NCBI GenBank assembly: GCA_030248295.1
Contig: JASANH010001061.1
Span: 496,001 to 560,000 of the forward strand
Length of the DNA stretch: 64,000 nucleotides
From: Mesodorylaimus sp. YZB2_4
Lineage: Eukaryota; Nematoda; Enoplea; Dorylaimida; Dorylaimidae
Direction: 5' to 3'
In this document: piece by piece, positions 1 through 22,167 of the stretch
Layout of the letters: every line of letters begins with the position of its first letter
Numbering within the stretch: position 1 is the first letter of the stretch
Made by a program: the position numbers and the translations under genes
Notes under the pieces: model-generated
The model's database searches: none
What the model was told of the DNA's origin: nothing
Seen by the model: the letters and a program-made list of their open reading frames with translations, nothing else

Positions 1-3000
1 ACGACGAAAGCGTCAGCGAAATCTACGATTTCGCCAGTTTCGGCTGGGGTTAGTTACGATGTTATTTCGTGGCCGAAATCGGGTGCGAGCGAAACTGGGG
101 CCACGGCATCGAAGAGAAAGCAGCAGACGCAAAGTGCGGACTCGAGTTCGGGAGGAGGTAAGAAAAAATGAGATGAATTTTAATTGGAACACAGGTTTTT
201 TCTTTCAGTTACTTATCGTACGTACAAATTTAAACCGGAATGGCAAAAAGAACACGAATGGTTGGGCTACGATGAGCCGATGATGTTTTGCAAATATTGT
301 CGACAAGTGTATCCCGATGCGAAGCATGGATTCGTTCAAGGTATAGAAAGCGGATTTTTGGTTCAACGATTGATCAATCATGAGAAATCGCGATTCCATT
401 TAACGGCTGCCGTGAAATGTGGAGTGGATGCGAAAAAAGGAGGCTCGGAGAGTAAGATAGGTGAGGTATGCGGGGGTAGTTTAGACAGGGAAAAGGACGA
501 GTTTTTTAGAATCTGGTTTCGATGGCTCATCGATAAGTGAACGAGATGGTGTCGATCGATCGATTTTGCAGTCAGGTAAGTGTGATTGGGGTTCGATTCC
601 CGCTTAGGGTTTTTGTTTATGATTGCCTGATTGGTGGCTTAGACGTGTTAAATGTCTGGGGAAGGGGGTAAGTGTGATTAGGGTTCGATTCCCGCTGAAG
701 GTTTAGTGTTTTGTTGTGATTGCCTCAGCCAGAGGGAGTGATGGCTGAGAGGGGTAGTTTAACCAGCGCACCCAGGCGCTGGCAGGTATGAGAGGTCGAC
801 GTCGCGGGGCAAAAAACCAGCTGGAGGAAGGGGAGTCTGTAGATTTTATCAGCGGCTGAAACATCGACGAGACGAGAGGGGTTGGCGTCTCCCATCGAGG
901 GGAAAGTATTGATCTCCCGACCGCCCAGGAGTGCTGGTTACATCAGCCATAAAGAGCGTGAGTTAAAGATTTTCCCATGCCATGTGATATATTATCCATA
1001 GCCAAGAGACACAGCAGACAAACGCAAGACAACAAGGGGAAGGGGGGAGGGGGACCCCCGGCGGGCCCCCCGCCCCCCAAAAAACCCAAGCACAGGCCAA
1101 CTGTCCAGCCAGCCTATTGTACAGCACTCTATGTAAACAGTCATACAACTCACTCACTCCACTCGACCCAAACCTGACCTGGTCTGACCTGTCTCACACG
1201 CAATCAGATCGGGCTTAGGCGATCTAATTGGATCTCTACCCTCTCCCTCCTCCCCCTCCTCTCTCTCCCCCTCCCTACTCCCCCCCCCCCCCCAAACCCC
1301 CCTCTAACCCAGCCGACCTTGCCCATACTTGATCTTTTGTCCCGGGCGGTATTCAAACCCTGTCCTGTAAGTTCGCACCTAGCGTTGATACAGTTTTGGA
1401 AAAAAGATTCAGCTGAGTTAACGGAATTTGAAAATTCAGTTTCAGTCAACTGTATTAACGCTGTGTGCACCTAGCTTGAGAGGCAGTCGCCTTAACCGCT
1501 AGGTCGTGACCCGGCCCAAGGGATGTAGCTGGTATAAATCTGGTGGAAAATTGGGTGCGGCATTCGATCATTGTTATGTTGTAGGGGAATCGAAGGACGA
1601 TTCGGAGCGTGCACAAAGATTGTTCCTGTTTTGGAGAACTGGCCGAGAATCGTGGTTGAGGATGGAAGAAAACAAGTTCTTCTGCAAGGCGTGTCGTGTG
1701 CGTGGTCAGAGCGGGAGTAAGTAGCTGTTCGAGTTTTGAATGAGGGACCCTCAGTCGTGGTTGTCGTTTCAGGTCAGACGAGTATGTGGGGCACTGGAAT
1801 TCCGTTGAGTCAAGCAAATAATATTCGCAGACATGGGCAATCGTCGGCGCATCAAGCAGCTTTACAACATTTGATGGATTTGGAGAAAGAAGGTGAGTGG
1901 TTAATAATTTTTTGTCGGCGGAGATAACGTTAGTTCAAAATTTGGGTTTTTTAGGAGCCACCTGCGCGACTCCGGAGCCGCTTGTTCCGTCTGACGAACC
2001 GACGGCACCGACTCGAAGTTTGAATTCGGGTGAGTTGATTATTGATTGGACTTTTAAGGGTGTGGATTACGGTAGGCTTGATTTTCAGGTACAAGTACAT
2101 TACCAAAGTCCGAGACGCGAGGTGGGCGTAAACGGAAGCGAAGTGTGGATAGTGATGGTAGTGGGAGCAGTAGCGGGACTCGGAGCGTGTCTACGGTGAC
2201 TGCTATCGAAACACCGACTTCGCTACATTCGTCGGCCGATAGGAAACAAGGCGAGGAGCGGCAAGGTAGTGGAATGTGGGAGAGGGGAGTGGGAGATGAG
2301 GTTTGTTGTACTTCCTTTTTAGGCGCAATAAGTGATCACGAAGGGTCGACGAGGTCGAGTTCATTGTCGCATTTGGCCGATGACGATGTGGTTCGATGCG
2401 TTTGCGAAACTGGAGGCGAAGATGGGTTGATGCTGCAGGTGCGTGAGGGGGTGGGGTAATGCTGGGGATGGTGCGAGGTTCCTTGATTGACCATGGATCA
2501 GTGATAAAACTGTTGTGGAGAAGGGGTCTGCGGATCGGTTTAAGATGGTTCCTGGCTAGAATGAAACTGGCTAGACGATCGCGCTGGACTTGGGCGTATC
2601 CAGTGCTCTAGGGTACTTGTGTAAAACTGAGTTTAACACCATGCTCCCCTGAGGTCTATGTACCATCCAGGCTGTTTATTTCAATTTTAGTCTCCTACTT
2701 GACCTATGCTTTTAGTGCGAGCAATGTATGACGTGGCAGCACGGCAATTGCGTTGGTATAAATGAACCGGAGGCGACACCTGCGGACTATACTTGTTATA
2801 TCTGCAAGAATCCACCAGGTGAGTCCACTTTGATGGATTATGGGTGTGGTAGGGATAGCGCTGTATGGGCTTGGCCCCCACAAGTGCTTCACCAACGCAG
2901 CCACACACAGGCACTTATGAACTGAAACTGGCAGAGAAACAGGGAACAAATCGGTGACACACTGGCCTAGTCAGTTGGAGACAAAGAACGCGGGCAGGGG

Positions 3001-3812
3001 GCGTATCGTGCTGTAGCGGTGGGGAGACTTGGGCATTAGGCTAGGCTCATTGTAAATGAATCCCTATAGGCGAGTTGGGTAAAATATGGTTTCAGATATG
3101 GCACCTGCATGCACAGCAGAGATGTATCAGTAGTGGTTATGCCGATGCTAACCTACCATATCCAACCCGTTACAGCGTGCCGTTTCAGGATCGAGACCGA
3201 CCATGCGTTATCAATACGAAGTTCAGAAGACGTGGTTGGAGGCGGGCATGCTACCACGCTTTCCGTGGACACCCGCTGGCGATAGTTCGTCGAGCGCGGT
3301 CAAGACGCGAATGACATTGGCCACGAATAGTGCGGCTCGTGTTGTAGCCATGTTGAGCGATCGATTGAGGGCCACGAGAACATTGATACAACAAGTCAAG
3401 TATGTGAGAGGCGAAAAGTTTTATTAGCTTTGGTTGCAATTCGGTTTTTTAGTAAAATTCCACACGGGCCTGCAATGATTGAAAGAAAAGCGGCGATGAA
3501 AGATGAAATTTTGGCCATTCAAGAAACTGTGGAAAAGGAATTGGATCTACTGGAGCCGTTTGTGACAGGTGAGGTGTCCTGTGGAAGAAAGGGTAGAGAG
3601 TGAAAAATGAGTCAGACTCTCTGAATCCTTTCTAATAATCAGGCAGTGAGTTCAATCTCAGGATTGAAATATTTTTTTCAGAGCTTGAACAGAAGTATTT
3701 GGCGGGCCGCACGAGCACGGCCGAATTGGAATTCGCCCAATCGAAACTGGCCGTATGCACTTTGTTGCGCGATTTGGATAAGTTGCGCAGAATGGATTAC
3801 TTCTTACAGTAA
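1..3812 (+). CDS. PHD-finger protein with two BED-like (C17orf113/TTF-type) zinc fingers, 5' end outside the window
   Basis: This is probably a chromatin-associated nuclear protein, and it enters the window already in frame. The exons I read are 1-157, 209-460, 1585-1716, 1773-1892, 1955-2029, 2089-2265, 2323-2438, 2716-2818, 3189-3399, 3453-3568 and 3682-3812; every junction keeps phase. Exon 209-460 holds a C-x2-C (FCKYC) plus H-x5-H (HEKSRFH) finger in a W-rich context. Exons 1585-1892 repeat that layout (FCKAC, HGQSSAH). A basic GGRKRKR patch follows. Exons 2323-2818 form a C4HC3 PHD finger (CVCE, CEQC, WQHGNC, CYIC). The stretch after the PHD (RYQYEVQKTWLEAGMLP) resembles the PHF20/MBD-R2 region, which is family inference. 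The C-terminus looks coiled-coil. The TAA at 3810 overlaps a donor-like GTAAGG, so one more exon is possible. Promoter and start lie upstream. Confidence 0.86.
461..1584. repeat. Repeat-filled intron: tRNA-like SINE relics and a small inverted-repeat insertion
   Basis: This intron of the PHD gene holds two copies of a tRNA B-box-like core (GGGTTCGATTCCCGC) near 595 and 683, each followed by a T-rich tail. A minus-strand tRNA-like body lies at about 1335-1510, with A-box-like TAGCGGTTAAGGCG and B-box-like GGTTTGAATACC on that strand. A C14 run sits at 1280-1293. An 82-bp insertion with inverted ends lies inside the tRNA-like body (see findings). Confidence 0.6.
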
Positions 3813-4384
3813 GGAGAAAGTTCTAGAGTGTGTTTCTGGGTAAATTAGTTTCGAAGTTTTCATCATTTGGTATGTCTCTTATCAGTTACCAATGTTTTGT
3901 TGGACTGGAACCTGCTCCTTCTGCAACTGAGTTGGAAATTATCGTTCATTTGGATCACTAATGATAGTGAAGGGTGTTTGTTCAGGCGACACGGCTTTTC
4001 CTGGTCATCTGCCTACAGATCTGCTGCTCAAAAAGATTCAGGCGGCACAGAATAATTCAAGGCGTACTGAAACGGAGTGTTTAGATGCCTGCCGACGGCC
4101 CAGGACGCTGGTTACATCTGTCAAGGACCATCCACCGTACTGTGGAGCAACATGGTCAGCGCCCATCAGTCATACCCACAGATTCCGTGCCCCAAAACCA
4201 AAAATCCGAGGTTCCTTGTTTGAAAATTGATGCTAACATCAAAAACCAACATGATGAGGAAAATGTTAACACTAGACTTCAGTTTGCACAACACCAAAAC
4301 TTCTCCTATCTCGTTCCATTCAAGCAAATGCTATCTCAGTCGACAATGACGTGCATACCTAGAAAATATCCTAAGCGTGTCCTC

Positions 4385-14838
<10,454 letters not shown>

Positions 14839-15217
14839 AAACTTATCTGAATTTTTTGAATCGAAGAGAGCGCCAAGACCGCCGATCGGCGATGAAGGCG
14901 CTGTTTCAACAGAAGCTGGTCAAAAAATACTTTTGCATGAATTTTCTTTCATCTGATATTTCTTGGAAAAATTGGCAGGAACTGAAAGAAACTGGAAAAG
15001 AAAAGTTGGCAAGAAGACTGCCGCGCACAGCTGATTCTCAGGCGCTGCTTCCCACTCATGACAACTGTCTGCTAGACAGCGCTAAACAAAAATAAATTCG
15101 ATTTTCGAATTCATGATTTGATTATAAGCGATCGGACAAACTTTGGACATCATCTGCTTCAAATATTTGTGTTTTTCGCATCATATCGCATAGCATTTTG
15201 TAAGGAAAAGGACGAAA
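14839..15217. promoter_or_regulatory. Head-to-head spacer between NNT and INTS9, candidate bidirectional promoter
   Basis: The NNT start (14838, minus) and the INTS9 start (15218, plus) face away from each other across 379 bp. The spacer contains a perfect 12-bp palindrome, CGCCGATCGGCG, at 14880-14891. I see no clear TATA box. Promoter function is inferred from position. Confidence 0.4.
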
Positions 15218-18200
15218 ATGGGAGCTTTACGATTGGTGAAAGGATAGTTTTGAACTTTTTGCTTTTTTTCGAAATTTTGTTTTTGTTTTTTAGTATTGTT
15301 TGTCGAGTCACCCGAACAAACCGTGTTTTATATTGAAATGGCCGGATGTCACGATCATGTTGGATTGCGGATTAGATATGAGGACGCTTCTACAGTTTTT
15401 ACCAATCCCATTATTGGAAAGGTATTTTAAGCTGACTGTGGTTTTTTAATGAAATTTTGCAGAAAACTTTTTCATTTTATTCGATATTGTCTTTTTTCTA
15501 AACTTCCAGTAACTGCCGGCTCTGTTTTTAAAAGTAATAAAGCCGAAATCGAAGAGTAAATTTCTTTTCAGTGATCGCTTAAAAAATTTGTCTCCTTATC
15601 GTCCGCCAGATCAACAAAAAGTTATGAAGGTACTTATATTTTACTTCAAATTTTTGTTCAATAAAATCTTGACTTTTTAGCAACTAAGAGAATGTAGCAA
15701 ACAAATTTTTGTGGACGGCGCTATCGAAGTCTGCCCTCCCGATGTAAGGTTTTTCCGGATTTGACGTCCTCGATCGTTGAAATTTCCATTTCAGTCAAGT
15801 TTGATCGATTTTGCCGATATCGATGCCATTTTGATATCTAATTACAACGCAATGCTAGCTTTGCCATTCATTACCGAGCGAACTCGTTTCAGTGGCGCCG
15901 TCTACGCCACCGATCCGACTATCCAGTACGGGCGGTATGTTGGGACGGTTTTTTGATTTATTGATTCATGAAGAAGGTTTAAATTTTTTGCAGACTTTTA
16001 ATGGAAGAGCTGATTGAATATACGGAACGGGGATCGAAGCAACCGGCGGATCCATCGTGGAAAAGTCCTGATTTGTACAGGTGGGTGTGTAGGCAAGGGG
16101 AGAGGGGGTGGAGGTAGTGCAGAAACCCATTCTGTCAGGAGCCGCGGTGGCTTATCGTTAGAGCTGGTAAGGCGTTGGTCCCGCATTGTTTGAGCCAGCA
16201 ACCCTGACTGGGAGGCCGCAGTTCTGTTCCGACTGGGAACGGCAGTTTAGTAAGCCCGTTCGCAGAGTGGGAACCGGTCTTCGACGGCGATTTAGTGAGT
16301 CTGTCGCTGGCCTTGCCCACCTGGCTCTGGGCGACTAACCTGGTACCCTCAAGTGGCAGACGCTGAGCGAGTTGAGAATCAGGAAGCTGGTTCCCGAACA
16401 CCAGTCGGGAAGGTCGCTCCCTTCTCGCCCAGGATCATCCTGGGATGCTGGTGCTGGCACAGGCTGCCCTCGTGCGGAGGTGCTCCCAGTGGAGACACAC
16501 AGGGAAGCTGGTCACCTCACCGCCTTGCTCCACCATGATTGCTGGCTGGCTATTGGCAAAACGGGTTGGAAGTTCGATGGAGGAACTGGGGCCAAACCCA
16601 CAAAAAACAACCTGTCGGGTCCCGCCTACCCAGTCTGTATGGCCTTTCACTGAGGCCCCATGTAAGGCCATACAGACTGGGCATGTGGGCACGTTGGGCA
16701 GCTTTGCGCGAGAAATGCAAGGCGACTTGGGTTTTGGGCATGTGAAAACCCAGATATACAAATTCATTAAAAATGTTTATGCCGAACAAAGCAGTCACTA
16801 CGCCGCGCCTACTACTCACTTGTGGTGCAAGGTGTGGGACCAAGGCTCGCATGCATTCTGCGGGGGGGGGGGGGGGGGGGGGACTGAGCGCGTCGCAATC
16901 GATCAAGGCGTATATGCTGGATGGAATTACGGTTTTGACTTTTAGGCATTTCATCATGGCGTCTGATATGAACCCGAATCATTGGGGCAAACTGTACACT
17001 TCGAACGATGTCAAATCGGCATTGGCACGGATCAAACCAGTTGCTCAGAGCGAGCTGTTGGTAAGTGAGAGAAAGCAGTGGCTAAACTCATCGATAATTC
17101 TATTATTGATATTTTGTTACCTTTTTCTGGGCGCTATCACATTTTAGCCAAAATTGTTGCGAATGCTTTTAAGAGAAAGCACAGGCCCCGTTTTGATGAG
17201 GGATTCTGTCAATATTTGGTGGTTGCAAAGAATTAAAGTTCGTGAAATCATATTTTTACAGCAGCTTGTTCGCATTCGAGTATCGAGTTTGAGATGACAC
17301 TCACTGGAGGGAAACGCCTAAAAAGTGGACTGGTGGGATAGGTATCCTTCCCATTAGGGGTTCGACTCCCACCTCGGGATCGACTTTTTCTATTTTTTCG
17401 TTTGCGTTTTTCCAAGTATTCTGGTCGCTGGTGTCATCCACTATTCTGTCGGTAGAGTGCAGCACGCTGGTTTCAGGATGTATGCGGTCTTCTGAAAGTG
17501 ACGGCTGCCAGTTCGGGTATTTGTATTGGCGCTAGCAATTGGATAATTCAGACCGATTATGAAAAAGTGAGTGAACTGACACATAAACGTTTAAAAAATT
17601 AGAGCCTCGGGCGGGATTCGAACCCGTGTCTGTCGGGTTTTCTAATTTTGTAGTGAGTATCGGGTAAGAATATCAAACTGGTATTTTAAATGCGCGGGTT
17701 CGATTCCCACTCAAGGCAGAGAATTTTTAGATTGTTTTTATATTGAAACTCGTGGACTTACTGTTTGACTGTTTGCTGCACGTTTTTTGTTTCAGATTGT
17801 TTATTTGGCAAGTTCGTCGTCCTTGATGGCTCATCCAAAGGTATGTGGGTGATATATATAGAAGTGCCCCCTGAGGGGAGAGAGGCCGGGGTGGGGGTAT
17901 CCATAGACTTGCAGTTGATGGGTCTCTGATGAGGGGTAGTGTTTTGGGGGGGGGGGGGGTGAACACTGAGTGGGTGCACTGGGGGATGCAGAGGAGATGA
18001 CTGTTGGTTTTTTAGGTGCTGGATATGGAGCCGTTAAAGAATGCGGACGTGATGGTGATCAGTTCGTTGACCCAGGCGCCCCATCAGCATCCCGATACCA
18101 TGTTGGGCGAGTTCTGTATGGCTGTAGGTAAGTTGGGCGCCATGGGATGCCATAGCTGCTTATAGTTTGCTTATTTTTGTCTTGCCCTGCGCACACGGGT

Positions 18201-21200
18201 AAAATTAGGTTTCGGAGTATCTTCAAAGAAATGAATCTGCTATCTTTGGGGGTAGGGTAAGACAGGGTTAATAGACACAGGGGCCCTTGACAAGGTGCAA
18301 GGTGCGCCATGGGGCCCCAGCCCTAAAGTGTTACAGATGCGTTTGTTTTCAGTGAACACTATTCGCAGTGGGGGCAATGTACTGGTGCCCTGTTACCCGA
18401 TGGGCCTGATCTACGATTTGCTCGAGTATATCACATCGCAGTTGGACAATGCGCAGTGCATGCACGCGCCCATTTACGTCCTCTCGCATGTGGCTGACAG
18501 CGCGTTGGCCTATGGCAATATCTATGCCGAATGGTGAGTGATACATGGTGCTCACTTGGCTGGGACTGGAGCTACTCTGAGAGAGGGTGCACACTTCCGG
18601 ACTGTGTGCTACCTCAACCAACCTGTTCATAGTAGCTCAGGCCGACCATAGCAAACCCCAGATATCACGTTGCGTCTGGTTTAGTCCGGGGGAACTGGAG
18701 GCCCAAGTGCTGATGTGTTTTGTGCATCCTTCTGAAACAATGTGGTCTGGTCAGGTAACGCTGGACGAAGAGATGGTAGTCTCATACCAGTCCTTGAGCT
18801 TTGTGGTGGTGGTCGTGGTCGTGGCCAAAGCAAATACGTGAGGGGTGGTTGGTAAGGGCTCGATTCCCCCTGGCGGAATAACGTTTTAGATGTTGTAGCA
18901 GCAATGTAAGGGTGGCTGCATTTCAGGTTGGCCGACCAGAAGCAGTCGAAAGTGTTTATTCCAGAAGAACCATTTTTGCATGGCCAGGTAAAGAAACTCT
19001 GCTCTGGGACGTGTTGCATATTTTTGTTTGACGTTGTCTATTGTTATAGTTGATCAGGAATGGACGAGTCAAGCCGTACACTTCTATTCATGGTAAGGAC
19101 TCGGGACTAGGTGTTTATTGATTCCGTACGTAGTGGTGTCTTGTACATTTTAGGAGCACTGAGTACGGATTTCAAGAGTCCGTGCGTCGTCTTTGCATCG
19201 CATCCGTCGCTTCGATTAGGAGACGCTGTGCATTTCATGGAATTGTGGGCGAATGATGTTAAAAATACTGTCATTTTGACAGGTAAGGACTGGACTCGGA
19301 TTGCCCGAAAGTTCGTCTGCGTTGGTTGTTCCTGCTTGCTTTACGAATCCTCGTTTGATTCCCCTGATTTCCTGTGTCGAAGGGTTTTTTACGCTGCTAT
19401 GGTTCTGCATCAATTGTTCCAGTGTTATCTTCAACCCCAAACTGTTACCGGCTGTGACCTTTCTTGCCTTGCCTTGAGTGCTGCCATGGGATGTATTCTC
19501 GACTTGGATTTTCCTGCCCAGGATGTTCCGCCTGGATGTGCTGTATTGCATGATTGCGTCCACCCACAGGTGGAGTGTCCATGAGCAATTATCAGCTGGT
19601 TGTCAGGGTGGTCTATGTGTGAAAAGGGCAGGTACTTTTAAACACTGCAAGTTCGGGCGCTAGGATATTTGAGATTTATGTGCATTACTTTATTTGATCA
19701 TGTTTCGGTTTTTAGAGCCGGATTTTTGCACACCGGAAGTTTTGGCACCATTCGCTCCGTTGGCCATGAGGGTGAGAATACGTGCGTTTACGTCATTTGC
19801 TACTTTTCCCCTCAAACAGGTTCCTCCGGGCATCCTTCTGAGGGGAAAGAAAGTGCTTATTCAGTGACTTCCATGGGCTGCAGGGGGTGTGCCCTGAGTT
19901 GCGGGAAATATTTGGCCAGGTGCAGGCAGGTCATTTGAGTGCGACTGGAAATTTCCTTGCTAGAACTTGAGGGTAGATTCGGGTTAGGTCGGATTAATGG
20001 ATTCGCATTTTAGGCAGCCTATTGTCCGATCGATACGAGCCTGAATTTCAGTCAGATCAATAATTTGTTATCGAATGATTTGCGACCTCGAACAGTGTAT
20101 ATTCCGGATAAATATCGAAAACCACCGGCCGAGTTTGCCATGTATCCGGACTATTGTATTCAATACGTGAGTTGGGTTGACAAGTGGGTGGTGGGCTGGT
20201 GATGACTGATGCCGTTTTTAGGAAACACAGCCGATTTCGTTTCGAAAACATCAAGTATTTTCGATTCCTTATTACAAGAAGTTTGTGAAAGTCAAGGTGC
20301 AACCGGAGGTGAGTGGGTGATGGGGTGGGCCCACATGGTTGGGGTAGGAAAGGCTATGGCAGATTGGGTCCAGTAGAAGAGACGGTGCTGACCCCTCCGA
20401 CCTACTCCGCTTCACTCATCCGCATCAGTTTGCCACTTTTACCAGTCTTGGAATGCGGAGTCGTAGTCAAAACTGAATTGTGAGCGAGGCGATTGCACTT
20501 TCAGCTGGCTACTCGAATCAATTTCAAACGGGTGAATGGCGTGGATGTGACCTCTCTGTACGGCTCGTTGTCCTTTTATGGCAATCGATTAGTTTTGGAG
20601 GTGAGATGCCCAAACTTCGCATCGACCAGGCACCAACAATTGTCGACTGAAGCCTTCCCTTTTCAGGCGCCACAAGAATCGACGAAAGACAAATTGCTGC
20701 CGTTTCCATACGGGGCCTTGGATTTTGCTAGATTGATGAACGAATTGAAGAAGGTAGATTTTTAGCAGAACCGAGTGGATCAGGCATTTTGCTGTAAATG
20801 TCATTTTAGAATGGTTTTTCGCCAGTTGAAGAAGGACCGTCGAGGAATCGAAAATGTCTACGATTGGTGAGTGGATATACTTTCAGTGATGCCAGTCCTG
20901 ACTGCTAGGCAGGCCAAGCGTAAGAACTCTCCGGATTGCACGTTGCATCTGGTTTCGTCCGGGGGGGGGGGGGGGGGCTAGGAGCGCAAGTGCTGATGTG
21001 CCCAGTTACATGGAACTTTTAATTTGCTGTATTGCTCCATCAAAAAGAATGTGGTCTGGACTGGTAACATGTGCAGTACTGTAGCAACTTAGCGGTTACA
21101 GTATCCCATGGTTTAGATTTTCAACAAAGTGCCTTTATCGGCTGCAGACAAGAATGTTTTTAGGAAAATGAGAAAATCACGATCGAATCGATGGATGCGA

Positions 21201-21289
21201 GCACAACGAATATAATATGCGATGATCCAGATGAGAAAACCAGGCGAAAAGTGACGGATGTTTTATTACAAGTATTACCGACTTTCTAA
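15218..21289 (+). CDS. INTS9: Integrator complex subunit 9
   Basis: INTS9 is the non-catalytic partner of the INTS11 endonuclease in the Integrator cleavage module, acting in the nucleus on snRNA and other Pol II transcripts. The 21 coding exons are 15218-15235, 15294-15421, 15572-15629, 15681-15743, 15795-15934, 15994-16080, 16946-17060, 17477-17566, 17796-17840, 18016-18127, 18353-18533, 18927-18987, 19050-19092, 19154-19282, 19716-19771, 20014-20166, 20222-20308, 20505-20600, 20667-20753, 20810-20866 and 21164-21289. Phases agree and give 643 aa (human about 658). Recognisable blocks are [28 protein letters not shown] (where an active family member would have the His/Asp metal motif), [37 protein letters not shown] and [12 protein letters not shown], plus a C-terminal INTS11-binding domain. 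The six-codon first exon is the least certain part. Introns hold repeats and poly-G. Confidence 0.96.
16135..16885 (+). repeat. tRNA-headed repeat and G21 run in an INTS9 intron
   Basis: The intron 16081-16945 starts its repeat with GCCGCGGTGGCTTATCGTTA, resembling the head at 39887. Its middle (about 16425-16600) matches 40095-40260 and, reversed, 24555-24710: GGAGGTGCTCC and GGCTGGCTA-GGCAAAACGGG are shared with the 40 kb copy. It ends near a run of 21 G at 16862-16882. Confidence 0.55.
17061..17795 (+). repeat. SINE relics in INTS9 introns
   Basis: The introns 17061-17476 and 17567-17795 hold B-box-like cores GGGGTTCGACTCCCACCTCGGG (about 17344) and GGGTTCGATTCCCACTCAAGG (about 17697), each followed by T-rich sequence. 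A reversed-looking core (GGGATTCGAACCCG) sits near 17611. The exon 17477-17566 lies between them. Confidence 0.45.
18660..18770 (+). repeat. Dispersed repeat, copy 1 (copy 2 at 20930-21070)
   Basis: Both copies carry CACGTTGC(G/A)TCTGGTTT, GTCCGGGGG, CAAGTGCTGATGTG and AATGTGGTCTGG in the same order. Copy 1 has GGGGG where copy 2 has a run of 17 G. Both lie in INTS9 introns. Confidence 0.6.
20930..21070 (+). repeat. Dispersed repeat, copy 2, with an expanded G17 run
   Basis: This is the same element as 18660-18770, in the last INTS9 intron, with the short G run expanded to 17 G at 20961-20977. Confidence 0.6.
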
Positions 21290-21317
21290 TTCAAAATTAC
21301 CTAAAAATATTGAATGC

Positions 21318-21872
21318 TCAAAATTTGTAAACGGCTAAATCTTCATTTGGATTAACATCATAATTGCGCATTGCTAATTCGCAAAAAAGCCATCGTCCGC
21401 ACATGCCCACATCCAAAATTCGCGTATGAAAATCTCTCCAGTTCGGTTTTAATACTTTGCAATGCGCAGCGTATAAATCGCAATCTCGTCCATAATCGCG
21501 TTGCCAAATTATAGAAAATAAAACAAAATTTAGCCGACCTAATCGATTTTCATTAAATAATTGGACAATCGATTGGACTTGATCATTTGAAACTGGATTT
21601 CGTATTGGATCACCGATCAGGGTCAATATCGATTGATTTTTGATGGTTGTCGCCATGTAATGCTGTTCATCCGGATTCGATTTGATGGCGTAAATGATGG
21701 CACCGACGGCTGATAAGCTGGCCACACCTTTCCATGGTTTTGCTCGGACATCGGACACGGCTTCAGTGAAAACTGTTTTATAATCGGTAAATAAATTGAT
21801 CCAATATTCTTTGAAACGTTGTCTACTTGACGCGAATGCACTCGAAATTTTGGTACCTGCTGATCGCAACAT
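21318..21872 (-). CDS. TIMM29: TIM29, mitochondrial inner-membrane TIM22 translocase subunit
   Basis: TIM29 is a metazoan subunit of the TIM22 complex, which inserts carrier proteins into the mitochondrial inner membrane. The gene is a single exon of 184 aa. The N-terminus is Ser/Lys-rich (MLRSAGTKISSAFASSRQRF). A short hydrophobic segment follows at about residues 50-65 (VASLSAVGAIIYAI), then the conserved core: residues PDEQHY, NRLGRLNFVLFSIIW, LYAAHCKVLKPNWRDFHTR and ILDVGMCGRW. The family signature of YxxxCxxLxPxWxDFxxRxLDVGxxGRW is well kept. It is shorter at the C-terminus than the human protein. The stop lies 28 bp from the INTS9 stop on the other strand, so the 3' UTRs must overlap. 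MPDU1 is 295 bp upstream on the same strand. Confidence 0.93.
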   Translation of the reverse strand: MLRSAGTKISSAFASSRQRFKEYWINLFTDYKTVFTEAVSDVRAKPWKGVASLSAVGAIIYAIKSNPDEQHYMATTIKNQSILTLIGDPIRNPVSNDQVQSIVQLFNENRLGRLNFVLFSIIWQRDYGRDCDLYAAHCKVLKPNWRDFHTRILDVGMCGRWLFCELAMRNYDVNPNEDLAVYKF

Positions 21873-22167
21873 GATCGATCGATCGATAGTTCAGTGCAAT
21901 ATATCACGAGATCAATGGATCTTCCACGCCGATCGCTAGGTCGTATGATCAATCAAAATCGATGGACTGATCAATTTTTTTCGATTACCTAAATTGTATC
22001 AAAATTTATAGAAAACAAGTAGAATTTTTCATGAAGTACGAAATCGAAAAACACTCAAATTCAACACCACAACTATTTTTTCACGCAAATTTACTTCCAC
22101 ATTTGATAAATATTTGCAACCTTCACTAAACTTCATAAAAACCTTGCATCTGCATAGAAAGCGCCGC

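Noticed and set aside
17148..17240. Extra INTS9 exon after 17060
   Set aside because: Joining 17060 directly to 17477 gives exact spacing against the known protein; the intervening frame hits a stop when read in phase.
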